From: Nitrososphaera sp.
GTDB lineage: Archaea > Thermoproteota > Nitrososphaeria > Nitrososphaerales > Nitrososphaeraceae
DNA: 64,000 nucleotides
Reading direction: 5' to 3'
Assembly (NCBI GenBank): GCA_029263715.1
Contig: JAJUFP010000004.1
Location: forward strand, 153,710 to 217,709
Numbering within the stretch: the first letter of the stretch is position 1; each line of letters starts with the position of its first letter. The position numbers were made by a program, and so were the translations under genes. Positions 43,971 to 52,301 of this stretch are shown one piece after another. A model generated the notes under the pieces. That model was not told the origin of the DNA, made no database searches, and saw only the letters and a program-made list of their open reading frames with translations.

Positions 43971-45851
43971 TTTTACTGCTTCCTGCACCAGCGGATGCTG
44001 CGTCGGGATCTTGAATATCTTGTTTATCGAGCTGGCAAGGTTCTGCGCCTTGGGCCGCTCGCCGTGGTTGACCAGAACCTTTCTTAGTTTTGGCCGCAGC
44101 CGGCTGACGTAGGCCATCAGCTGGTTGTAATCGCTGTGGCTGGTAAAGCCGTCGATTTTTTCTACCTGGCATCGTATTGTAATGGTTTCGTTGCTTACCG
44201 ACACCTGCCGGGCTCCATCCTGTATCTGCCTTCCAGGCGTGTCAACTGCCTGGTACGATACCAGGATAAGCTTGCTTGAAGGATCGCCGGCTATCTGCTT
44301 AAGGTACGATACCGACGGCCCGCCGGCAAGCATGGAGGAAGGCGCAAGCACCACTGCCGGCTCGCCCTGTTTAAGGGATGCCGGCTCGACAGAAATTGAA
44401 GGCTCGCCAAAGGGGTTTTGCTCTGACTCGCTGATGATTTGCCGGATATCCCGGGAAAGGAATTCAGGGTACGTTTCGCATATGGCCGTGGCCTCTGCAA
44501 TTATCTTGTCTACCAGTATCTTGACTGGAGGTATCCTGCCGGTACCGATCATCGTGTTTAAGACGACCAGCAATTCCTGCGATATTCCAACTGCAGGAAC
44601 CGGTATCAGGACTCGGCCGTTGTTTGATATGGTTGAACTTATCAACGCCGCCAGGCTGGCCTCGGCTTCTTCCCTTGAGCTGACAATATCCTCCTTGCCG
44701 CCATACGTGGCCTCGATGATCATGGTCTCGACCCGGGGGAAATTCCAGAATGCGTTTTCCAGCGTTACAGTCTTGCCGAATTTCATGTCGCCGGTATAAA
44801 CAAGGTTGTGGTCTCCGTTTCCGATGTGCAAGTGTGCCGATGCTGAACCCAGTATGTGGCCCGAGTTTGAGAGCACCAGCTTTACGTCCGGCGAAATGTC
44901 CGTTACGATGCCGTGGGTAAGCGGGACTGCATGTACTACGGCTTTTTCAACATCCTTGTCTGAATAAAGAGCGCTCTTGCCGGCGCGCCTTATGTAGTCC
45001 TGCTGCAGGATCCCCATCAGCAAGATGGTTGGCTCGGTGCAGTACACCGGGCCCCGATAACCGTACTTGAAAAGGGCCGGCAGAAAACCGGTGTGGTCAA
45101 GGTGTGCGTGGGTAAGAACCACCGCGTCCAGTTCAGACATGCTCAGGCCAGCAATGTCAAACCGGGGCAGAGAAGAAAGCGAGTCTCGGCCCGTCTCGTT
45201 GATGCCACAATCAAGCAGGATCTTGCTTTCCCTGGTCGACAAAAGCATGCAGGACCGGCCCACCTCGGCAAAGCCGCCAAGGGCGATCAGGCTGGCCTCC
45301 GCCTGCTCGCTTAACTTGTCTCGGAATATCTTGTTGCCCACCTCGCGGTAAAACTTGGTGCGCTCGACAACGCTTTCGTCAAGGATCCTGTAGAAATTTT
45401 CAATGTACGACATGCTTTGCGGGGCTTTTCTTATCCTTACCCGCCAGCCGGTCTTTTCGGCCAGGTCTATGTTGTCAAACTCCTCGCCCACCTGGGCCAG
45501 CATCCATGGCCTTTTGGCAAAGACAACTGCCTCGCCCAGCACTGCGTCAAAGAACATGCCGGCCAGGCCGACTTCTTTTGGTATCGACTTGGATATTATC
45601 TCCGTTGATTCTGGCCTTGGTTTTCTGATGGATTCATCGGTCCTTATAACTATGCGCTTTTTGATGCTGTTGACCATGTTGGAGACCAGCTGGTTGTTCT
45701 GCATCAGGTACACCGGATTTTTCGTGTACAGGGCTATTCTTGGCCCCTCGTACTCTATCTTGGTCAGCGCAGCTTCTTGCGGCAGACTCTGCAGTATAAC
45801 TGCCATGATGTTCTGACTGGCAGATTCTTGGGGAGGAGGTTTACGTTGCAT
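43962..45851 (-). CDS. aCPSF1 beta-CASP ribonuclease (transcription termination factor)
   Basis: 629 residues. Two N-terminal KH-like RNA-binding domains (about 10-150) precede the metallo-beta-lactamase core with VVLTHAHLDHTGFLPALF, and the beta-CASP region with SLLVSYQAVDTPGRQI-type motif B/C and GFTSHSDYNQLM at the end. Archaeal CPSF1/FttA cleaves U-rich 3' ends and terminates transcription genome-wide. This matters here, since many convergent gene ends overlap. ATG-containing start just after an AT-rich promoter. Confidence 0.93.
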   Translation of the reverse strand: MQRKPPPQESASQNIMAVILQSLPQEAALTKIEYEGPRIALYTKNPVYLMQNNQLVSNMVNSIKKRIVIRTDESIRKPRPESTEIISKSIPKEVGLAGMFFDAVLGEAVVFAKRPWMLAQVGEEFDNIDLAEKTGWRVRIRKAPQSMSYIENFYRILDESVVERTKFYREVGNKIFRDKLSEQAEASLIALGGFAEVGRSCMLLSTRESKILLDCGINETGRDSLSSLPRFDIAGLSMSELDAVVLTHAHLDHTGFLPALFKYGYRGPVYCTEPTILLMGILQQDYIRRAGKSALYSDKDVEKAVVHAVPLTHGIVTDISPDVKLVLSNSGHILGSASAHLHIGNGDHNLVYTGDMKFGKTVTLENAFWNFPRVETMIIEATYGGKEDIVSSREEAEASLAALISSTISNNGRVLIPVPAVGISQELLVVLNTMIGTGRIPPVKILVDKIIAEATAICETYPEFLSRDIRQIISESEQNPFGEPSISVEPASLKQGEPAVVLAPSSMLAGGPSVSYLKQIAGDPSSKLILVSYQAVDTPGRQIQDGARQVSVSNETITIRCQVEKIDGFTSHSDYNQLMAYVSRLRPKLRKVLVNHGERPKAQNLASSINKIFKIPTQHPLVQEAVKLL

Positions 45852-45998
45852 TTATCTAATCACTAAGACGGGCATCGTTGGCATAATCTCGATGCAGGTA
45901 TTATCTGGCTATCAACGATGATTGCCACAGGCCAGTATTAAATATTTGGGCAGGGTCAAAGTTGAAATAATCTTCCGTGTTACTAGAGGCGACGTAGT

Positions 45999-46319
45999 TT
46001 GGAAAGCGAACCAAGACGATACGGCGGCCCAAGACGTTTCAGTGGCCCAAGACCGTTCAGGCTTGCTCCAGTCAAGGTCGGAGAAGAATACACCGTCAAG
46101 ATCGAATCCATGAGCAGACGCGGCGACAGCGGTGTTGCCAAGATTCAAGGCCTGGTGGTCTTTGTAGCGAATTCTAAAGTCGGCGACGATGTGAGGGTCA
46201 GGATTTCCAAGTTAGGACGCGGCTTTGCAACAGCGGATGTTGTTGCTGACGCTGAGAAAGCCATAGAAGCCATGGAACCGGAAGCCGAGGCAGAGACTTC
46301 CAGCGACAGCGACGAGTGA
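45999..46319 (+). CDS. TRAM-domain protein
   Basis: 106 residues. A basic N-terminus (RRYGGPRRFSGPRPF) is followed by one TRAM domain: VGEEYTVKIESMSRRGDSGVAKIQGLVVFV and VGDDVRVRISKLGRGFATADVV. The C-terminus is acidic (EPEAEAETSSDSDE). Single TRAM proteins in archaea act as RNA chaperones like bacterial cold-shock proteins. TTG start at 45999. It lies just before egsA in the same direction. Confidence 0.88.
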   Translation: MESEPRRYGGPRRFSGPRPFRLAPVKVGEEYTVKIESMSRRGDSGVAKIQGLVVFVANSKVGDDVRVRISKLGRGFATADVVADAEKAIEAMEPEAEAETSSDSDE

Positions 46320-46325
46320 TTCCCT

Positions 46326-47399
46326 ATGTTTCTGACCATGACTTCTCCAAAACACCTCATGGAACTTCCAAGGAAGATCCTGATTGGAGAAGAGGTTCTT
46401 TCAGAGATTGGCTTGTTCGTAAAGTCTCTTGACGCCAATTCGTCAAACGTGGCCGTGATAACCGGCCGGGTGGTCATGGAACGGGCCGGCCAGGAATGCA
46501 AAAAGTCGCTGCGAAAGTCATCCCTCAAGAGCAAATGGTACGTGGTTTCCGACGCATCTGTTGACACTGTAAACAAACTGTATTCCAAGATTAACGAGGA
46601 TGCTCCTGACATTGTGATCGGGTTTGGAGGAGGAAGATCCGTGGACGTTGCAAAAATGACGGCCCACAGACTGGAAAAGCCGTTTCTCAGTGTGCCCACT
46701 TCGGCTTCGCATGACGGCATATCAAGCCCCTTCGTGTCAGTCAGGGGGACCGAAAAGCCATATTCCATAAAGGCCACCACCCCCATCGGGGTGCTGGCAG
46801 ACATCAACCTGCTGGCGCAGGCGCCGCCCCGGCTCTTGGCAGGAGGCTGCGGCGACCTGGTGGCCAAGATAACAGCGGTCAAGGATTGGGAGCTGGCCCG
46901 CGATGAAAATGGCGAGTACTTTGGCAGCTACGCGGCCAACCTGGCATACATGAGTGCAAAGATTGTTTTAGACGAGTCTGAAAGACTGAAGAAAAAGGAC
47001 AAGTTCAGCATCAGGACCATAGTTGAGGCCCTGATAAGTTCTGGCGTGGCTGCCTGCATAGCGGGAAGCAGCAGGCCCTGCTCTGGTGCGGAGCACTTGT
47101 TCAGCCATGCGCTAGAGTACGTTGCAGGCCCGGATTGCGGCCTCCACGGCGAGCGGGTTGGCCTTGGCACGATATTGATGGCCAAGCTCCACGGCCTTGA
47201 CTGGGAGAGGATTGCCCACACCCTTAAGGAGATGGGCGCTCCAACCAAGGCAAAGGAGATCGGGCTTTCAGAGGACCAGGTGGTCAAGGCCCTTGTCAAG
47301 GCGCAGTCCCTCAGGCCGGACCGCTACACCATCCTAAGCAAGATAAAGATGGATGAAAAGTCCGCCCTGGCCCTGGCCAGGTCTGTCAGGATGATCTAG
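46326..47399 (+). CDS. egsA: sn-Glycerol-1-phosphate dehydrogenase
   Basis: 357 residues (ATG 46326 or 46341). NAD(P)H- and zinc-dependent enzyme making G1P, the backbone of archaeal membrane lipids. The dinucleotide-binding segment is IVIGFGGGRSVDVAKMTA, the substrate region LSVPTSASHDGISSPF, and zinc ligands appear in SRPCSGAEHLFSHAL and CGLHGERVGLG. It is adjacent to the TRAM gene and converges on an SRPBCC protein with 14 nt overlap. Confidence 0.93.
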   Translation: MFLTMTSPKHLMELPRKILIGEEVLSEIGLFVKSLDANSSNVAVITGRVVMERAGQECKKSLRKSSLKSKWYVVSDASVDTVNKLYSKINEDAPDIVIGFGGGRSVDVAKMTAHRLEKPFLSVPTSASHDGISSPFVSVRGTEKPYSIKATTPIGVLADINLLAQAPPRLLAGGCGDLVAKITAVKDWELARDENGEYFGSYAANLAYMSAKIVLDESERLKKKDKFSIRTIVEALISSGVAACIAGSSRPCSGAEHLFSHALEYVAGPDCGLHGERVGLGTILMAKLHGLDWERIAHTLKEMGAPTKAKEIGLSEDQVVKALVKAQSLRPDRYTILSKIKMDEKSALALARSVRMI

Positions 47400-47835
47400 C
47401 CAGCGCCCTTATCGTGGCCTGTCTTCTGTGAGCAAAAATTTGCTCCAGCCTTTTGCTTGTGTAGCCTTCAAACACGCGTCCAAGCGGACCGTATGGCAGC
47501 TCAAAGTCTATCTCGTCGATGACTTTGGTGCCGTCGCCGGCCTCTTGAAACGCATGGACGTGCTTCCAGACCTTAAACCTGCCGGAAAGCATCTCGTCAA
47601 CATACTGATACGGGGAAAGCGACGTTATCTTGGAATGCCATTGGCTTTTGGTTACCAGTTTTCCCTCAAGCCACACTTCCGTGCCCTGGAGCAGTTTTCT
47701 GCCGGTGGTGGATTTTAAGACCTTCAGTCTCATTTCCGGTGGCGTGATAACCTCAAGGTGACCGATGTCGGTGTAGAAATCCCATACTCTGTCTATATCT
47801 GCATCAACAATAAACGCATGGGAAAAACGGCGCAA
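47386..47835 (-). CDS. SRPBCC (START-like) ligand-binding protein
   Basis: 149 residues of the helix-grip fold: HAFIVDADIDRVWDFYTDIGHLEVITPPEM at the N-terminus, VDEMLSGRFKVWKHVHAFQE in the middle and YGPLGRVFEGYTSKRLEQIF at the C-terminal helix. Family members bind hydrophobic ligands (polyketide cyclases, START proteins, coenzyme Q-binding). The ligand here is unknown. It overlaps egsA at its 3' end. Confidence 0.85.
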   Translation of the reverse strand: MRRFSHAFIVDADIDRVWDFYTDIGHLEVITPPEMRLKVLKSTTGRKLLQGTEVWLEGKLVTKSQWHSKITSLSPYQYVDEMLSGRFKVWKHVHAFQEAGDGTKVIDEIDFELPYGPLGRVFEGYTSKRLEQIFAHRRQATIRALARSS

Positions 47836-48001
47836 CCTGTCTAGAAAGCACCGTGCGACATTTTAGATTTTTCCTAACGTTAAGGTGCGGAAGAGATTTG
47901 ACTCTATGTTCGCTCTTTTTTCATCCCGAACTAGTGACAAACGAAGTGATGCGCCTGCCATAAAACAGTTATAAGCAAAACAGGACTAGAGTAATCTGCC
48001 C

Positions 48002-48214
48002 ATGGCTACAAAACAAGCTGCTAAGGCAAGCTCCGACGAGGAAGGACTCTGGCCTGAAGAGATCGAAGCTATGAAGAATATCAAAAGCGGCAAGACCAAG
48101 ATGATAACAATGACTGCAGAGGAATTCTTTGCCGAGATGGATAAGCATATTGAAGAAAGAAGAAAGAGAGACATGGCAACTAAGAAAGCCAAAAGGCTGA
48201 CAAAAACAGCTTGA
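48002..48214 (+). CDS. RelB-like antitoxin
   Basis: 70 residues. ATG start after a TATA region. SGKTKMITMTAEEFFAEMDKHIEERRKRD resembles the C-terminal toxin-wrapping part of RelB/Phd-type antitoxins, and the C-terminal KKAKRLTKTA is basic. The downstream frame encodes a RelE-like toxin, which supports the call. No clear DNA-binding fold is visible at the N-terminus. Confidence 0.6.
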   Translation: MATKQAAKASSDEEGLWPEEIEAMKNIKSGKTKMITMTAEEFFAEMDKHIEERRKRDMATKKAKRLTKTA

Positions 48215-48443
48215 CTGTCTTCCCTTCCATATTGAAAAGAAGCTGCGTTCAGTCTTATGGGAGTTAGTACATCTTGAAGACCCTCGAATCTTTGGCGTGT
48301 ATGAAAAGAATCTGAAATACGGTTCTGCCTATGTCTTGAGATTGGATAAGTCACATAGACTCTCTTATCAGGTTGATTTTGATGAGCACTTGATCAGCTT
48401 GCTGAGGGTTGGCGACCACAAATCTGTAGGTTCTAAAGAATGA
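48201..48443 (+). pseudogene. RelE/YoeB-like toxin without a start codon
   Basis: The frame overlapping the antitoxin stop reads LPFHIEKKLRSVLWELVHLE, then DPRIFGVYEKNLKYGSAYVLRLDK and LSYQVDFDEHLISLLRVGDH. The pattern (basic helix, YVLRLDK strand, closing LLRVGDHKSV) is the RelE superfamily, but it lacks an ATG, GTG or TTG in the first 20 codons and is shorter than usual. A frameshift relative to the antitoxin frame, or loss of the start, has probably silenced it; a programmed frameshift from the antitoxin is an alternative. Confidence 0.5.
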
Positions 48444-48578
48444 CTTGAATCCTTGCAGTTTTTCTGTTGTCAGTCTTGAGGAGTTTGTTCTTGTATCGCA
48501 GCCTGCTTTGTTGTAGATGTCCCTCACGCAACCTAATGTTTCATTCCATTTTATGTAGAGATTAAAACATAGCTGAAG

Positions 48579-48665
48579 AGGTGGGGAGGGGATTCGAACC
48601 CCTATAAATCCGCTGACTGCACAGGCATGCTGCAGGCGAACGCATGGCCGCTCTGCCACCCCACC
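48579..48665 (-). tRNA. tRNA-Cys(GCA) with a 15-nt intron
   Basis: Acceptor GGTGGGG/CCCCACC with T73, D stem GCA/TGC, T arm AGGGG-TTCGAAT-CCCCT. After removing CATGCCTGTGCAGTC (48615-48629) at the canonical 37/38 site, the anticodon arm TTCGC-CTGCAGA-GCGGA forms, with anticodon GCA. The mature length is 72 nt. The other possibility, an unspliced serine-type tRNA with a long variable arm, does not give a proper anticodon stem. Confidence 0.88.
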
Positions 48666-48694
48666 GTCCGTGGCATTATCTTGTCGGATCTAAT

Positions 48695-49177
48695 TTAAAG
48701 CATTAGGGAATTGACTGACCGGGCGGCAAGTTTGGCCACGCGGACAGGCTCTGGTACCGAACCCTGCAGGGTAAAGGCATCCAGGACGGCAGTGGCACGC
48801 CTTCTGTCTATACCCCAGTACCGGATATACAGGTCCTTGCCGGTCTTGAGCATAATTCTTTCCCGCGCACCCAGCCCCTTGTACATGGTCATTTTGGATG
48901 ACCAGTCATCCGGGAAATGGCTCATTATGGCATCCTCAAGCCCCTTCGAGTCTTCAAAGGTTACTGCGATGACTGCAAGCCCCGTTTCTTGGGCCACCCT
49001 GCCTCCGTCTATGATGTTGTACATGCTTATGACAAGGCCGTCGACAAGTATGCAGTTGATGTCATCGCGGTCAAGAGACCGGTACATGGAAATGATCTGG
49101 TCGGTGGCGTCGTCCCCCTCCACGGTCGCGGCTCCAAAGACCATGCCGTCTATTACCAGGTCGCGCCGCATCACCAC
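48695..49177 (-). CDS. DUF99 family protein (predicted nuclease-like fold)
   Basis: At least 160 residues of DUF99, related to the RNase H-like fold of endonuclease V. Conserved parts: VVMRRDLVIDGMVFGAATVEGDDATD, INCILVDGLVISMYNIID and DLYIRYWGIDRRRATAVL. GTG 49177 truncates a conserved strand: the frame continues upstream as VHSEKKGVRVLAIAESFKK with no ATG, GTG or TTG; an ATC at 49268-49270 sits where the family start is expected. It follows the pseudo-GTPase gene by 33 nt. Confidence 0.82.
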   Translation of the reverse strand: MVMRRDLVIDGMVFGAATVEGDDATDQIISMYRSLDRDDINCILVDGLVISMYNIIDGGRVAQETGLAVIAVTFEDSKGLEDAIMSHFPDDWSSKMTMYKGLGARERIMLKTGKDLYIRYWGIDRRRATAVLDAFTLQGSVPEPVRVAKLAARSVNSLML

Positions 49178-49302
49178 CCCAGCAAGTGTGGACTTGGCCG
49201 CTGGTTTTTTAAAGCTCTCAGCTATTGCCAGTACTCTTACCCCTTTCTTTTCGGAATGAACTCGGCGGATGGCAGCAAGATGACGACGGCATCAGATAAG
49301 GG

Positions 49303-50232
49303 TTATTGCAATGCCCCCTTGCCGATTATCCTTATGCTCTGGCTGTCCGGCTTGAGTAGTACGCAGTTTTGCCCGGGCTGATATGCGGCTGGTTTTTCGG
49401 ACGTGACCTCTAAAAGCTCGCCGGCCTGCTTTACCCTTACTGCTCTTATCTGCATGCCAATGGACGCCATGTACATTTGGTTTTCTGCCAAGTCTCCTTT
49501 GAAGAAGGGGCTTTTTTCAAACTTGGCTTGCATCGCACCGGATGACACCCTGACGGCATCCGGAGTGCAGATGACGTCGCCCCGTGATATGTCGGCTGCA
49601 GAAACACCCTTTATCGCCAGCCCGACTCTTGCGGGGCTTGAGGAGCTTTCCACAGGATCGTCGTGCATCTGGACGGACTTTACCAGCACGTTCTTTTTTG
49701 CCGGCATGATGACTAGCTCGTCGTATGCCTTGACGGTGCCTTGTTTGACCACCCCCAGGACAACGGTGCCAACGCCCTTGACATCAAATGCATGGTCAAC
49801 GGGGATCACGACGGCCCCTTCTCTGCCTTTGGGCTGCAGCTTGCCTATCTCCTGTTTTAGCTGGTCAAGGCTATCAACAAACTGGTAGTTGGCAGCGGCG
49901 GTGTTTTTGATGAGGCCTTTGAGCTTTTCGCGGTCAACCTCGTAGGAATGCATGATAAAGCCGTCCTTAAGCCCGGCCATGTCAAGGGCCACTATCTGCT
50001 CGCCAAGGAACTTGTCCAGCTTGGTCACGTTTAAGATGGCATACTCGGCCATGTTCACTGCCTGCAAAAGAGGCTGAATCTTGTCTGGAAACGTGTTTGG
50101 CGTCGTCCAGGTATAGACGGTGTCAGAAGTCTTGCGGTCGTATATTGTTATGTCAGTTGATGTCCCCTTCTTTCCCAGCTCGGCTGCAACAGCGTAATCG
50201 CCAAGAACCACGAAGTTGATGCTCTTCAACAC
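49303..50232 (-). CDS. EF-Tu/SelB-related pseudo-GTPase
   Basis: 309 residues with the layout of translational GTPases: an N-terminal domain and an EF-Tu domain 2 (VVIPVDHAFDVKGVGTVVLGVVKQGTV) plus domain 3-like end (GELLEVTSEKPAAYQPGQNCVLL). The G1 P-loop GxxxxGK(S/T) and the DxxG of G3 are lost, and only a remnant of NKxD (NVTKLDKF) remains. It resembles SelB-like archaeal proteins that no longer hydrolyse GTP. Role unknown; no selenocysteine machinery is nearby. Confidence 0.8.
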   Translation of the reverse strand: MLKSINFVVLGDYAVAAELGKKGTSTDITIYDRKTSDTVYTWTTPNTFPDKIQPLLQAVNMAEYAILNVTKLDKFLGEQIVALDMAGLKDGFIMHSYEVDREKLKGLIKNTAAANYQFVDSLDQLKQEIGKLQPKGREGAVVIPVDHAFDVKGVGTVVLGVVKQGTVKAYDELVIMPAKKNVLVKSVQMHDDPVESSSSPARVGLAIKGVSAADISRGDVICTPDAVRVSSGAMQAKFEKSPFFKGDLAENQMYMASIGMQIRAVRVKQAGELLEVTSEKPAAYQPGQNCVLLKPDSQSIRIIGKGALQ

Positions 50233-50264
50233 GGCTTGGTAGCTCTGCCTGTAGGTATAATGCT

Positions 50265-50549
50265 TTACGCTTGTACCTCGTCAATGGTGAACACGAATCG
50301 CGAGCCAGCAAATTCCTCGGTTCCCTCGCGCTCCCAGTTCACCTTGTACTCCTTGGTCACCTGCTTGCCTATGATCTTGATGGTTCTGGGCAGGTCCGAA
50401 TATAGGTTCTCGACTTTTTCCTTGTTCTTGGTCATCAAAAGTGATCTTCGCCTCTTCATAAGATACTTGACGGCCACGTTTCGGTGGACGTGGCCTTCTA
50501 CTGGTATCTGATCTTTGCCCGTATCAATGGTGAACTGGCGTTTGGCCAT
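50265..50549 (-). CDS. Small conserved hypothetical protein
   Basis: 94 residues from ATG 50549: MAKRQFTIDTGKDQIPVEGH, then basic VHRNVAVKYLMKRRRSLLMTK and an acidic-hydrophobic end SRFVFTIDEVQA. No membrane or metal motif. It lies between the pseudo-GTPase and nirK on the same strand, about 30 nt from the former, so the two may be co-transcribed. Confidence 0.7.
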   Translation of the reverse strand: MAKRQFTIDTGKDQIPVEGHVHRNVAVKYLMKRRRSLLMTKNKEKVENLYSDLPRTIKIIGKQVTKEYKVNWEREGTEEFAGSRFVFTIDEVQA

Positions 50550-50584
50550 CAACTAGAATCTAGAATAATCGTAGAAAAGCTTTG

Positions 50585-50608
50585 TGCTTAAAAAAAGAGA
50601 AAAAGGGA
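50585..50608 (-). terminator. U-tract terminator after nirK
   Basis: On the minus strand the sequence after the nirK stop reads CCCTTTTTCTCTTTTTTTAAG. The strong T-rich run fits the high expression expected for this gene. Confidence 0.65.
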
Positions 50609-50615
50609 TGATGAT

Positions 50616-51713
50616 TTACTGCATCATCATTCCGGAGTCAGTGTTTTCTTCGAGCCAAGCTCTTGAAGGTACCATTGTTCCCGCTGGGTGGTCATCCGGA
50701 GTCGAGTCATTGGTTGCCAAGACTGCGAATGCTGCGCCCTTGAGGACGTGGCTCATGTTGTGGTCGACACCTACGTAGACGCCTTCTTCTGGGAAGACTG
50801 CCTCAACTACAGTGCCAGAGCCTGGTGGGATGGTCCATGTCTCATCGTTCTTCAGCTGGGTTCCATAGCGGTTGATGATAGAACCATCGCGTACGTCTAT
50901 CATGCCAGCAATGAAGTGGAATGCGACATATTCGTTCGGACCTGGGTTGATGAGGTACCATCTTGTCAGCTCGCCTGGCTTGACCTTAAAGATCTCTGCA
51001 TTGGCGTTCAGTGGGATCTCGACGGCCTTGCCAATTGCTGGCACATACTTGTGGGCCATACCGTTGGTCAGTATGAGGTCTGGGTTGCTTGTCCACAGCT
51101 TGCCGATATCAAATGATCCTACCTTGCCATCAGTGCCCACGAACGGACCCTGGTCAGCACCGTTGTAGATCTCACCGAATACCACGTAGAACTCCTTGGC
51201 TGGGGCCTCGTTCTCTGGGTGAACTACAATGCCACCGTACATGCCGTTGGCGATGTGCTCCCATACGCCGTTGAGACCATCAGCACCGCAGTGGTACAGG
51301 AATACACCAGCATTGACTGCCTTCATGGTCCATGTCTTGGTTTCACCTGGGCCAACGTTTCCAGACAGAGCCTGGCTTGGGCCAAAGCCTGCGTGGAAGT
51401 CAAGGCTGTGGATAACCTTGCCGTTGTTTGTCAAGGTGAACTCGACTGTGTCACCTTGGTTTACGGCAACTACTGGACCTGGAATGGTGTCACCGAAGAC
51501 CATTGCGTTGTATTTGATTCCACCTGGATGCAACGGATTGTCTGGAGCCACTTGGACCTCCATTTCATTTGCAGTCAGTGTAACTTTTCTTGTGACGCCG
51601 GTATCGTGATCAGCTTGCGCTGAAGATAGTGGGGAAACGCTAAACAGTGGACTAAAAATCAGTCCCACTACCAGAACACCGGCAGCCAACCCTGCAATGA
51701 TTGCCTTGTTCAT
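50616..51713 (-). CDS. nirK: Copper-containing nitrite reductase
   Basis: 365 residues from ATG 51713. A signal peptide (AIIAGLAAGVLVVGLIF) exports the protein to the pseudoperiplasm. Two cupredoxin domains follow: type 1 and type 2 copper ligands in VIHSLDFH and LYHCGADGLNGVWEHIANGM, catalytic Asp in SLDFH, catalytic His in AFHFIAGM and the last type 2 His in VDHNMSHVLKG. In ammonia-oxidising archaea NirK is among the most abundant proteins and is linked to NO production or turnover. A CTTATATACA box sits about 27 nt upstream. Confidence 0.95.
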   Translation of the reverse strand: MNKAIIAGLAAGVLVVGLIFSPLFSVSPLSSAQADHDTGVTRKVTLTANEMEVQVAPDNPLHPGGIKYNAMVFGDTIPGPVVAVNQGDTVEFTLTNNGKVIHSLDFHAGFGPSQALSGNVGPGETKTWTMKAVNAGVFLYHCGADGLNGVWEHIANGMYGGIVVHPENEAPAKEFYVVFGEIYNGADQGPFVGTDGKVGSFDIGKLWTSNPDLILTNGMAHKYVPAIGKAVEIPLNANAEIFKVKPGELTRWYLINPGPNEYVAFHFIAGMIDVRDGSIINRYGTQLKNDETWTIPPGSGTVVEAVFPEEGVYVGVDHNMSHVLKGAAFAVLATNDSTPDDHPAGTMVPSRAWLEENTDSGMMMQ

Positions 51714-51813
51714 CACTTTACTGCATGCCGGGCTGTTGTATATAAGAATTGCCAATTTTTCCTGCTCATACTTGGAATGTATATAATTGCCTACAAGATG
51801 TCTTTAAATTGCC

Positions 51814-52056
51814 TTGGCAACGTCTGTTCAGATGTTGCCTGCTTTAGCTGGTAAGAGGTTTCCAAGGGCCGCAAGACGTGCAAGAAAGCCCCTGAAAGAG
51901 AATTGGGTTAGAGTTCCCAGAGGCAAGTGGCTCAAATGCACGTACGAAAAGTGCGGCTATGTATGGCAATACTTCGGCGGCCATAGCTGGGCAGAGTGTC
52001 CTGCCTGTCGGTCCACGATGAAGGTGGCCGCAGCCGTTAGAAATTACAAGAATTAG
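51814..52056 (+). CDS. Zinc-ribbon protein
   Basis: 80 residues from TTG 51814 (ATG 51832 possible). A basic N-terminus (KRFPRAARRARKPLKENW) is followed by a zinc ribbon CTYEKCGYVWQYFGGHSWAEC with a further CxxC at PACRSTM. Small basic zinc ribbons of this kind often bind rRNA or RNA polymerase. A GTATATAATT box lies about 27 nt before TTG 51814. It is divergent from nirK. Confidence 0.72.
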   Translation: MATSVQMLPALAGKRFPRAARRARKPLKENWVRVPRGKWLKCTYEKCGYVWQYFGGHSWAECPACRSTMKVAAAVRNYKN

Positions 52057-52286
52057 ACAAAGAACGAATTCTCGTCCTTTGCCATTTGCAGTTCCACTTT
52101 ATTGTGGTCATGGTCATGAATCACAAGCAGGCTTTTTTCAAGCCCGTACTTTTTGGCCAGGGTCTGTAAATGAAAGTTAAGTGTATACAAATCATCAAAG
52201 CTTTCCGACTCCAGCAGTTTTAGGTTTTCATCGTACAGACTCAGTTCTGTGCTGGCTGACGACTTGACTATCATTGCAAAGTGCAC
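52053..52286 (-). CDS. Small hypothetical protein
   Basis: 77 residues with a central amphipathic helix DLYTLNFHLQTLAKKYGLEKS and a His/Asp cluster VIHDHDHNKVE. No domain is recognised. It shares four stop bases with the convergent zinc-ribbon gene and follows the secreted protein gene by 15 nt on the same strand. Confidence 0.6.
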   Translation of the reverse strand: MHFAMIVKSSASTELSLYDENLKLLESESFDDLYTLNFHLQTLAKKYGLEKSLLVIHDHDHNKVELQMAKDENSFFV

Positions 52287-52301
52287 AGGGCTGTCAACAA
52301 C

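Noticed and set aside
48351-48659. 102-aa minus-strand ORF over tRNA-Cys
   Set aside because: Most of it translates the tRNA gene itself.
48579-48665. tRNA-Ser with a long variable arm
   Set aside because: Only splicing of 15 nt gives a proper anticodon arm, with anticodon GCA for Cys.
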